Assembly: GCF_002980555.1 (NCBI RefSeq)
Contig: NZ_PVBT01000004.1
Span: forward strand, 62,001 to 126,000
Length of the DNA stretch: 64,000 bases
From: Phyllobacterium myrsinacearum
GTDB lineage: Bacteria > Pseudomonadota > Alphaproteobacteria > Rhizobiales > Rhizobiaceae
Direction: 5' to 3'
A program made the translations under genes and the position numbers. Shown in pieces: positions 25,717-33,292 of the stretch (the first letter of the stretch is position 1; the number at the start of each line of letters is the position of its first letter). The notes under the pieces were generated by a model. That model did no database searches. It saw only the letters and a list, made by a program, of their open reading frames with translations, and had not been told where the DNA came from.

Positions 25717-26295
25717 ATGCCTATTCCACAATTATCCGATACGATCCAGCTCAATCATGCCAACGCAGGCGATGCAAATGCCGGCAACGGCGGCGACGGT
25801 TATAGCTATGGAGATATCAACTACAATCCCAGTGCGTATGTCGCCAATTCACAGACGGTGTATGGCGCAGATACGGATCTGCACAATGGCGATCACGTTT
25901 GGCAAACTGCGGATTGGGGCGCCGGGCCTGGTGGCCATGGCGGCGCAGCTGAAGCTGAGAACGGGACCCTTTCGTCCATCACGAACAATGGTGCAGGCGG
26001 CGCTGGCGGCGCTTCCACCTCGAATGGGAGTGAGACGAACGGCAGTGGCGGTGACGTAGCAGCAGTTTCTGCAGCAACGACTGCTACCCAGAACACCCAA
26101 TTCTTTGCAGATCAGCATGCCACTATTCTCGCCGGCGTCGGCGGCAATGGCGGTAACGGCAATATTGCACGCGGTGGCGATATCTCGGCTGCAGTGGTTC
26201 ACACCGATCCCACAACGACGACTCAGTCCGTATCAAATACGCTCGATCATTTCGACCACAGCCACGTCGATCTCGATCTGAGCCATTTGATCTGA
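25717..26295 (+). CDS. second glycine-rich protein, probable type I secretion substrate
   Basis: 192 residues, no signal peptide, same style as the 24315 product. It opens with an AGNGGDGYSYGDI block and ends its core with DQHATILAGVGGNGGNGN, that is, one copy of the repeat expanded by a Ser/Thr/Gly-rich insert (about 65-120). The C-terminus HVDLDLSHLI resembles the first protein's tail (LS-x-L followed by a hydrophobic end). It lies 97 bp before the ABC transporter gene and probably shares its transcript, as expected for a type I cargo. Confidence 0.72.
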   Translation: MPIPQLSDTIQLNHANAGDANAGNGGDGYSYGDINYNPSAYVANSQTVYGADTDLHNGDHVWQTADWGAGPGGHGGAAEAENGTLSSITNNGAGGAGGASTSNGSETNGSGGDVAAVSAATTATQNTQFFADQHATILAGVGGNGGNGNIARGGDISAAVVHTDPTTTTQSVSNTLDHFDHSHVDLDLSHLI

Positions 26296-26392
26296 CGCTT
26301 CCGGCCCGTGAGGAACGTCGGGTCCAAACCGACGATCCTCATCGGCGGCCAGGTGTTTGCCTTGTCAGTACCGCGAAAACCGAGATCTGATA

Positions 26393-28108
26393 ATGACAAC
26401 GAATATCATACAATCCGAGCGCCAACCGACGCATCTGGTCGTGGCCCTTCGAGCCTGCGCAGGCGCTTTTGGCTTGGTTTTCATTTACAGTTGCGGTTAC
26501 AATATCTTTCTACTCGCACCGTCGATCTATCTTCTCCAGATCTATGACCGCGTCCTGTCGAGCAGGAGCACCGACACGCTGCTGATGTTGACGCTTGTCA
26601 TCGCCGTTGCTGTCGTTGTCGGCTCGGTGCTCGATATCGTGCGCCGCGCGGCGCTTACCCGTATTGGCAGTTGGCTCGATCATCGATTGCGGCCAGTTGT
26701 CCTGACCGCCGCGTTCGAATATGCAGCAAGGGTCAATACGAGTGTTGCCGCCGATTGCTATCGGGATCTCGCTTCGCTGCGTCAATTTCTCGATTCCCCT
26801 GCGAGCTCGCTGCTTTTCGACATACCGTGGGCGCCGGTCTTCCTGCTTCTGCTTTTTCTCGTTCACCCTCTGCTTGGAGCAATTGGCCTCTTGAGCGCGC
26901 TTATACTGCTGTTTCTGGCTGTTCTGACCGAGCTTGCGACACGTGAACCGCTTACCCATGCAAGTGCAGCACTGGCGCGGAGCTACTCCCGGTTTGGAAC
27001 GGCGCTGAAATACATCCAAGTGGTCCGGGCAATGGGCATGCAGGATGGTGCCGCGCAGATCGTCTACCGCGATGCGGAGTTTGCGCGAATGGCACAGGAC
27101 AACGCGATGCACCGGACCGAGATCATCCTTGGCTTCTCGAAATCCATCCGCACGCTGACGCAAATTCTGGTGATGGGTGCCGCCACGTGGCTGGTGCTTG
27201 CCGACGGCAGCAGCCCTGGCATTATTTTCGTCGCCAGCCTGGTGCTGGGCCGTGGGCTCACGCCGATCGAGGGGGCAATCGGCGCTTGGCGTTCCTTCGC
27301 TTACGCGCGCAGCGCTTTCAACCGTCTCAACAGGATGCTGATTGCCGTCGCATCGGATGCCGGGTCGCGCATGGTACCGGTGCCTGAATCCAGCAGCCTC
27401 GTGCTTCAGAATGTGAGCTTCGCCATGCCGTACGCCGACCGGCACATATTGAATGATGTTTCATTGCGCCTCGCGCCTGGTGATTGCGTAGCGCTTATCG
27501 GTTCGTCAGGGTCCGGCAAATCGACGCTTGGACGGGTCATGGCCGGCGTCCTGCAACCGACGAGCGGAAGCGCTCTGCTTGGCGGCGTGGATATATCCGC
27601 CCTACGTCTTTGCGGAGGCACACGCCATATCGGATACCTGCCGCAGGACATCGAGTTGTTCGGCGGCGCAATCAAGGATGTGATCGGCCGGCTTGATGGC
27701 GCCGATTCCACCAAGGCAGTCGACGCAGCCAAACTCGTCGGTCTGCATGAAGCCATCATGCGCCTCCCGCAGGGCTACGAGACCGACATCGGCGAAGGCG
27801 GCAGTTTGCTCCTGCGTGCACAGCGACAGCAGCTGGGGCTGGCAAGGGCGGCTTACGGCAATCCAGCCCTTGTCGTGCTTGATGATCCAAACTCAAGTCT
27901 GGACTATGACGGCGAGCGTGTTCTGTTCAATGCGATTCAGCGCATGAGAGCCAAGCGGATGACGGTTGTCATTATCACGCACCGGTTGGGCGTTCTTCCA
28001 GTCACCAACAAAATTGCGATCATGCGGAACGGCAGCATCGATGCTTTCGGAGACAGTGACGAAATTTACGACGCCTATCTTCAACCGCCAGCACGAACAG
28101 GGACATAG
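26393..28108 (+). CDS. type I secretion ABC transporter/permease (PrtD type) with degenerate ABC motifs
   Basis: 571-residue half transporter: about six membrane helices (to about residue 300, SIYLLQIYDRVLSSRSTDTLL is the PrtD hallmark) then a nucleotide-binding domain. Walker A is GSSGSGKST, the Q-loop LPQDIELF and the H-loop ITHR are intact. The signature LSGGQ, however, is replaced by LLRAQ, and Walker B reads LVVLDDPNSSLD, with Asp where the catalytic Glu should be. It may hydrolyse ATP slowly or pair with another subunit. The start is the ATG at 26393, not the one at 26357. It is followed 11 bp later by the HlyD gene. Confidence 0.88.
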   Translation: MTTNIIQSERQPTHLVVALRACAGAFGLVFIYSCGYNIFLLAPSIYLLQIYDRVLSSRSTDTLLMLTLVIAVAVVVGSVLDIVRRAALTRIGSWLDHRLRPVVLTAAFEYAARVNTSVAADCYRDLASLRQFLDSPASSLLFDIPWAPVFLLLLFLVHPLLGAIGLLSALILLFLAVLTELATREPLTHASAALARSYSRFGTALKYIQVVRAMGMQDGAAQIVYRDAEFARMAQDNAMHRTEIILGFSKSIRTLTQILVMGAATWLVLADGSSPGIIFVASLVLGRGLTPIEGAIGAWRSFAYARSAFNRLNRMLIAVASDAGSRMVPVPESSSLVLQNVSFAMPYADRHILNDVSLRLAPGDCVALIGSSGSGKSTLGRVMAGVLQPTSGSALLGGVDISALRLCGGTRHIGYLPQDIELFGGAIKDVIGRLDGADSTKAVDAAKLVGLHEAIMRLPQGYETDIGEGGSLLLRAQRQQLGLARAAYGNPALVVLDDPNSSLDYDGERVLFNAIQRMRAKRMTVVIITHRLGVLPVTNKIAIMRNGSIDAFGDSDEIYDAYLQPPARTGT

Positions 28109-28119
28109 GAGGCAGCAAA

Positions 28120-29559
28120 ATGGCCCTCGTTCAATTCGACATGCCGCTCAAGTTTTCAGGTGTGTTTAATACTTTGCGCCACGCCGTGGTAAAGCCGGGT
28201 CAAACGAAGAAGCACTTTGTCTATGTGCCGGTTGCTGGACCAAACAACGGAGCGCTAGCTCCTGCTTCCCCAATGCCGAGGCTTCGAAACGTTGCCTTGT
28301 TAGGCAACCTGTTGATCGGCGTCTTCATTATTGGCCTAGGCACCTGGTCGGTCCTTGCGCCACTCAAAAGCGCGGCAATCGCCGCAGGCGTTGTCGAGCC
28401 TGAAACAAGCCGCAAGGTCATCCAACATCTGGAAGGGGGTATCGTGCGGCAAATCCTCATCAAGAACGGCGATACCGTGAAAGCCGGCCAGCTCCTCTTC
28501 CAGCTAGACGACACGAAATCACGGTCGGAGCGCGACAGTCTCCAGGGACAGCTCTGGGATGCCAAGGCAAGTCAGGCGCGCCTGAGTGCGGAACAGAGGG
28601 GTAGCGAGCGAGTTGCCTATAGTGCGGATCTCGAAACCCTCAGAGTGACCAATCCGGCAATCGAGGGCATTCTTGACGGACAACAGCACATCTTCGAGAC
28701 GCGCCGGCTGGTGATGAAATCCGAGATCGCCATCACACAGAAGAAAATGGATCAGGTGCAGGAGGAAATTTCAGGTCTCATGGCGCAGAAGGCGGCGCTG
28801 ACGCAGAGAGTGGAAATCGCACGGCAGGAGCTCGATGCCGTCGGCCCGTTGGCGGCCAAGGGGCTTGAACGAAAGACCGGGCTGCTTGTTCTCGAGAGGG
28901 AAATAGCAGATCTCGACGGTCAGCTCGGGGAAGTCGTCGCCCAGATATCGCGCGCATACCAGGTCATCAGCGAAAGCCAAGCCTATCTTGTGAAAATCGA
29001 AAGTGACCGGTTAAACGAAGTCGCTCAAGGCATGCGCGACGCTGAAGGCCAGATATTGCAACTGAGCGAAAGACTACGGGCAATAGACGATCAGCTCGCG
29101 CGGACTGAAATCAGGGCGCCCGAGGATGGGGTGGTCATTGATCTGCGTATTCACACTGCCGGCGGCATTATTGGTGCGGGCGAGCCGCTCGTCGATCTCG
29201 TACCGCGTAACGGCAATCTTGTTGTGTCGGCACATGTGCGGCCAGAAGATATCAATCGCGTCCATTCAGGGCTTGAGGCGCAGATTCATCTGCTTCCCTA
29301 CAACCAACGTCGCGTACCATTGTTGAAAGGTATGGTCGAATACGTCTCTGCCGATCGCCTCGTTGATAAGCAAAGCGGCCAACCCTACTACGCCGCAACA
29401 ATCCGCGTGACCGACGAACGGCTGGCAAAAATACACGATGTCACGCTGATTCCGGGCATGCCTGCACAGGCGCTGATCGAAACCGGGGAGAGCAGTGTGG
29501 CATTTTACGCCGTCAGGCCGCTCCTCGACAGTTTCACCCGCGCGTTTCGCGAAGATTGA
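28120..29559 (+). CDS. HlyD-family membrane fusion protein of the type I system
   Basis: 479-residue periplasmic adaptor. One N-terminal membrane anchor (about 57-79, LLGNLLIGVFIIGLGTWSVLAP) precedes the lipoyl-like HLEGGIVRQILIKNGDTVKAGQ segment, a long coiled-coil hairpin (about 130-320), a second lipoyl half (TEIRAPEDGVVIDL) and the beta-barrel end. This is the prtE/hlyD arrangement that bridges the ABC transporter to a TolC-like outer-membrane channel, which is not in this window. AGGAGG precedes the ATG. It is co-transcribed with the transporter. Confidence 0.93.
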   Translation: MALVQFDMPLKFSGVFNTLRHAVVKPGQTKKHFVYVPVAGPNNGALAPASPMPRLRNVALLGNLLIGVFIIGLGTWSVLAPLKSAAIAAGVVEPETSRKVIQHLEGGIVRQILIKNGDTVKAGQLLFQLDDTKSRSERDSLQGQLWDAKASQARLSAEQRGSERVAYSADLETLRVTNPAIEGILDGQQHIFETRRLVMKSEIAITQKKMDQVQEEISGLMAQKAALTQRVEIARQELDAVGPLAAKGLERKTGLLVLEREIADLDGQLGEVVAQISRAYQVISESQAYLVKIESDRLNEVAQGMRDAEGQILQLSERLRAIDDQLARTEIRAPEDGVVIDLRIHTAGGIIGAGEPLVDLVPRNGNLVVSAHVRPEDINRVHSGLEAQIHLLPYNQRRVPLLKGMVEYVSADRLVDKQSGQPYYAATIRVTDERLAKIHDVTLIPGMPAQALIETGESSVAFYAVRPLLDSFTRAFRED

Positions 29560-29659
29560 CGCGACACAGGCGATCCATTCCGGCAATGGCATCGCCGGTT
29601 ATATTCGGGACTGTGTTTTTGCCAGTTGGCCACTGTCGTCATGCAAAGCAATGCATGAG

Positions 29660-30388
29660 TTATTGCACGGAAATGTCTGGCGTTGCTTTTTGCCCGAGCC
29701 GGGCGACCACTTCGGTCCTATTCTGCACCTGCAGTTTTCGCATGATGTGCTGCAAATGCATTTTCACTGTATGATCCGAAAGATTCAGCTTGCACGCTAT
29801 GACCTTGTTGGGATGTCCGCATTGCAGTTCCGCAAGAACATCCGCTTCGCGTGGGGTGAAGTCCGCAATTGACATGAAATGTGTATTGTTCTCGATTATT
29901 TTGTGCGGCGTATTCTGGGGTTTGCTTCGCATTGCTGAAGCGTTCGGGTGTGCGACGAATGGATGGGGATAGAAAACACCACCGGCAAGGATGAGTCTCA
30001 TCCCCGCAAGCGCGATATCGATCGGAATTGAGGTTGTGAAGTAGCCGCGTATACCCATCTCAAGTGCCTGAGAGGCCGCCAAGACATCGTCCGTGTTGGA
30101 GAGAAGGGCGATCGAAGCCTCAGGAAATGTGTGTCGAATGAAATCAAGATCGTGGCACAGACTGGCGCTCGCGAGAGTTCTTCCAGCCATGTCCAGCGCA
30201 ATGAGATGCACATCCATTCCGAGGGCACTATCGAGAGTCTCGACAGAGACCATATCGATCAGATCCCAACCTGCAAGCTCGTGCTGGAGAAGCCGGATGA
30301 TCGTTGTACGCACGAGTGTATGCGGTTCTATGATGATTGCGGCCGGCGCATTGTGTGCCTTGCGGCGTTTCGCATCTTGACCGATGGA
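29660..30388 (-). CDS. second LuxR-type regulator with degenerate receiver-like domain
   Basis: 242 residues from a GTG at 30388 (GGGAG seven bases upstream; a TTG at 30433 is a weaker option). The receiver-like N-terminus has EPH where the acidic pair would be and lacks the conserved Lys (GYFTTSI), although an Asp is present in IALDMAG. The LuxR HTH at the C-terminus is intact (TPREADVLAELQCGH, then LSDHTVKMHLQHIMRKLQVQNRTEVV) and close to the one at 22848. It converges on the HlyD gene, closing the secretion cluster between two paralogous regulators. Confidence 0.88.
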   Translation of the reverse strand, partial: SIGQDAKRRKAHNAPAAIIIEPHTLVRTTIIRLLQHELAGWDLIDMVSVETLDSALGMDVHLIALDMAGRTLASASLCHDLDFIRHTFPEASIALLSNTDDVLAASQALEMGIRGYFTTSIPIDIALAGMRLILAGGVFYPHPFVAHPNASAMRSKPQNTPHKIIENNTHFMSIADFTPREADVLAELQCGHPNKVIACKLNLSDHTVKMHLQHIMRKLQVQNRTEVVARLGQKATPDISVQ

Positions 30389-30598
30389 CACCTGTTGCTC
30401 CCTGTTTGGATGTATTCCAATTCGTTTTAACAACCCATATTATTCCGGTTCTTTCTTCATGTCATGATTAGAGGGGGATTAACGCCCACGTGACATCCGC
30501 ATACATCGATTGGGTTACATACGCCTTCCATTTCCTGCCGATCCACAGATCCGACCGCCTGTTCCAGGCAGCCAATCCGAAGTCGGGCGCCTTGAAAC

Positions 30599-30940
30599 CT
30601 AAATGATGTTCATGAGGTTTTCATATTCCTGCTCTGCCACGCCATAGTAACCCCCGGCGTCTTCGATCAAGCCAACGCGATTGAGAACGGTTGTCTTTCC
30701 GCGGGACGAACGAATGTAACCTTTGCCTTCCAGGACATGGAGTGTTTCCGTGACCCGCGGCCGGCGCACGCCAAGCATGACCGACATGAATTCGTGCGTC
30801 AGAGAGAGGTCATTTCCATTTGTGCGATCATGCACCATCAGGAGCCACCGGGCCAACGAGCATCTGAACTAGGAGCCAATTGATGGCGTTGGCCGATATG
30901 TGCGGCGCTGTAGCACGATCAATCGGTGCGATTCACAAGG
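30599..30940 (-). pseudogene. Crp/Fnr-family regulator remnant
   Basis: LARWLLMVHDR, LSLTHEFMSVMLGVRRPRVTETLHVLEGKGYIRSSRGKTTVLNRVGLI is the HTH_Crp half of a Crp/Fnr protein, here in 85 codons with the cyclic-nucleotide domain missing. Upstream, residues resembling the preceding helix (ATAPHISANAINWLLVQM) continue in a shifted frame, and an in-frame TAG precedes LARW, so the gene is frameshifted and truncated. It lies at the junction between the secretion cluster and the copper module, evidence for old rearrangement there. Confidence 0.75.
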
Positions 30941-30944
30941 GCGA

Positions 30945-31148
30945 GCAGTGTCACATCACCCGGATGACCGGCTATTACCACAGTGCCTTATAGACGCTGA
31001 AGCATTCATGCATGCCAATGTGGGCAATAAAATCGCTCTTTCAGACATTGCCGGTGCCGTGGGTTGCAGCGAACAAGCTCTACTTCGGATGTTTCAAGAG
31101 TATCGGGAGATGGATCCCTTGGCCATTCTTTCAGTGCTGCGGGATTGA
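30945..31148 (+). pseudogene. AraC-family regulator fragment
   Basis: DAEAFMHANVGNKIALSDIAGAVGCSEQALLRMFQEYREMDPLAIL matches the first HTH of AraC/XylS proteins, but both the N-terminal effector domain and the second HTH are missing; the frame stops after SVLRD. With the Crp remnant just to the left it marks a decayed boundary next to the copper genes. Confidence 0.7.
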
Positions 31149-31249
31149 AAGAATCTTGAAGTTCCAGCCGTTATTGCACAAAGCGACATCCCGGTGGTCA
31201 GATTTTCAAATCGCCGCGGCGGTCCTTTGTTTCATTCGCTGATCCACGG

Positions 31250-32791
31250 CTAGGCTTGAACGTCAACCGTACCCATCATACCAAGCTGTTCGTGCTCAAG
31301 GATGTGGCAATGATACATGCGCGGTCCCGGTAGATCCTGACGCAACAGTATCCGGACCGTCTCGCCGGCCACAACGTTCACCGTATCCTTCCACGCGCGA
31401 TAGGATGGCGTGGTAACCTTCCCGTCCTTCTCGTGCTCTACCACTTGAAACTGCGTTCCATGCACATGGAACGGATGATCCATATCCGCCTCGTTAATGA
31501 CTTCCCAAAGCTCGACTTGCCCGGCTTTCGAGACTTCGTCTATGCGGTCCATATCGAAACTGGCACCGTTGATCAGGAACTTCATCCCCATGCTGTCGGA
31601 AGGCATGGACATGGTGGCGTGATCCATGCCTTGCATCGACATGCTGCCATGGTTCATTCCACCCATGGTTTCCGTCAGTACAAACCGGCGTGTGACGACC
31701 GGCTTCCCAAGAGATTCGATGGCGCGCAGCTTCGCCGGTAGGGGCGGCGTCGCGGCCGCCGGCTCGTCGGATACGTTCGCGGTCAGTAGGATCTTGCCAG
31801 CCTCGTCGGGCTTGCCCGGCCCCATCCAACCGCGCTCATACTCGAGCGTAATGAGCTTGGCCGCTCCCGGCTTGTCGAAGGAGACGATCAGATCAACGCG
31901 TTCGGCCGGCGTGAGCAGCAGCTCATCGATGGCGATGGGCGCTTCGATCAGGCCGCCGTCCGTTCCGATGAGGGTCATGCTGGCATTCTCGAACTTGAGC
32001 CGCAGGAATCGCGCATTCGTCACGTTGTAGAGACGCAGACGGCGCTTTTCGCCAAGTGCCACAGCCATCTGCGGGTTCTTCTGGCCATTGACGAGCAGAT
32101 GATCGCCAACACGGCCATTCATAAAATCGGTCATTGTGCTTTCCGGTATCGTCCCGTCGGGGGCGATCCTGAGATCGGTGAGCATGAGGACCGTGTCGCC
32201 GTATTCCGCCGGGATGGGATCGTCTTTCGGTTTGACCAGAAAGATACCGGCGAGCCCGCGATAGACCTGCTCGGCGGTCAGACCATGGGGATGCGGATGA
32301 AACCAGTAAGATGCCGCGCTGCCTTCCGGCAGTTCAAACGCGTAGACGCGCTCGCCGCCTGAAACTACGGGGTCAGCCGGATTGCCATCCTGGTCGGCTG
32401 GCACGGGCATGCCATGCCAATGGATCGTTGTCGGTTGGCCGGGAATCCCGTTCCTGAAGCTGATCTCGACTCTGTCGCCCTCATGCGCCTCGATCACGGG
32501 ATTGGTGCCGTTATAGAGAAGCACTGGCGTATCGATTCCTTCGGCGAACCGTACGACACCTGGTTCTGCTGCCAACTCTGCTTTGAATATGCCGGGTACG
32601 GCCGACTGGTTGGACAGGCGTGGCAACGCCTGAAGCGGCTGCCCCTCCGGCAAAACGGGAAGGGTGCTCGTCACGGGCATGGTGTGATTGCCATGGCCGC
32701 TCATGCGGCCCATATCGTGTTTCATCTGGGCTGCCGCAGGCCCGGCAACGACGAGGCCTGTAAGACTCGCTAGAAAAGTCCGCCGATGCAT
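31250..32791 (-). CDS. multicopper oxidase (CueO/laccase type), Tat-exported
   Basis: 513-residue periplasmic copper oxidase. The N-terminus HRRTFLASLTGL looks like a twin-arginine signal. The four copper-binding blocks are intact: HWHG, HPHPHG, HPFHVHG and HCHILEHEQLGMM (Met axial ligand of the T1 site). A Met-rich stretch (MGGMNHGSMSMQGMDHATMSM) typical of CueO-type oxidases lies in the middle and probably binds Cu(I). It follows copZ by about 145 bp and is likely in its transcript. It would oxidise toxic Cu(I) in the periplasm. The ATG at 32791 is preferred (AGGAG upstream). Confidence 0.92.
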   Translation of the reverse strand: MHRRTFLASLTGLVVAGPAAAQMKHDMGRMSGHGNHTMPVTSTLPVLPEGQPLQALPRLSNQSAVPGIFKAELAAEPGVVRFAEGIDTPVLLYNGTNPVIEAHEGDRVEISFRNGIPGQPTTIHWHGMPVPADQDGNPADPVVSGGERVYAFELPEGSAASYWFHPHPHGLTAEQVYRGLAGIFLVKPKDDPIPAEYGDTVLMLTDLRIAPDGTIPESTMTDFMNGRVGDHLLVNGQKNPQMAVALGEKRRLRLYNVTNARFLRLKFENASMTLIGTDGGLIEAPIAIDELLLTPAERVDLIVSFDKPGAAKLITLEYERGWMGPGKPDEAGKILLTANVSDEPAAATPPLPAKLRAIESLGKPVVTRRFVLTETMGGMNHGSMSMQGMDHATMSMPSDSMGMKFLINGASFDMDRIDEVSKAGQVELWEVINEADMDHPFHVHGTQFQVVEHEKDGKVTTPSYRAWKDTVNVVAGETVRILLRQDLPGPRMYHCHILEHEQLGMMGTVDVQA

Positions 32792-32936
32792 TGATCGTCT
32801 CCTTTCAGTCGTTTGACAGTGAGCGGCAAGGCCGCACAACTGGTCTTGAGTTTCGTTTTCTTCGCCAACGGCGGTTCCTGGAATCCGCGCGTCCGGTTGC
32901 TGCTTGCAGCGGTCCGCGCGCTAAGGCGTCATCATG

Positions 32937-33131
32937 TCAGCTCATGGTCGCCGGATAACCGGCTTCTTCGAGAACCCCTTGAAGGGCCGCTGGGGTAGCG
33001 GTCGTCTCGACCTTGACCATGCCTGTTGCCGGATTGGTCTCGATTCTGGCGTTGGGATCGACTGACTGGATCACCTTGGTCACGGATTTGGCGCAGCCGC
33101 CGCAGGTCATGTTTTCGATTTTAAGTTCCAT
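32937..33131 (-). CDS. copZ: CopZ-like copper chaperone (HMA domain)
   Basis: 64 residues, a single heavy-metal-associated domain. The copper site is MTCGGC (Cys10, Cys13) and the fold ends GVLEEAGYPA. It would carry Cu(I) to CopA. It is divergent from copA, with a CueR-type promoter facing each way, and lies upstream of the multicopper oxidase. Confidence 0.93.
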   Translation of the reverse strand: MELKIENMTCGGCAKSVTKVIQSVDPNARIETNPATGMVKVETTATPAALQGVLEEAGYPATMS

Positions 33132-33164
33132 GAGAATTCTCCTTGGTTTGGCCTCATGCGTTCA

Positions 33165-33195
33165 AAGGTGGGGCTTCCAACCGTGGTAAGGTCAA
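33165..33195 (-). promoter_or_regulatory. CueR-type promoter of copZ
   Basis: On the - strand this reads TTGACCTT then CCA-x-GGTTGGAAG and CCCCACCTT, the layout of CueR-controlled promoters: a TTGACC -35, a long 19-bp-type spacer holding the CCTT...GGAAG dyad, and a weak -10. It is the mirror of the element at 33222-33252 (29 of 31 bases identical), 26 bp away. Confidence 0.8.
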
Positions 33196-33221
33196 GGGGT
33201 GTGAAAAAGGAAAATTTGCTA

Positions 33222-33252
33222 TTGACCTTCCCATGGTTGGAAGCCCCACCTT
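33222..33252 (+). promoter_or_regulatory. CueR-type promoter of copA
   Basis: TTGACC at 33222, the CTTCCCATGGTTGGAAG dyad and CCACCTT at the -10 position match the classical CueR/copA promoter architecture. Copper-bound CueR would untwist the over-long spacer to activate copA. The gene's ATG lies about 40 bp downstream, with AAGGAGG. Confidence 0.85.
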
Positions 33253-33292
33253 CCCTCCGAACTTCAATTTCGGAACGATAAAGGAGGCGGCT

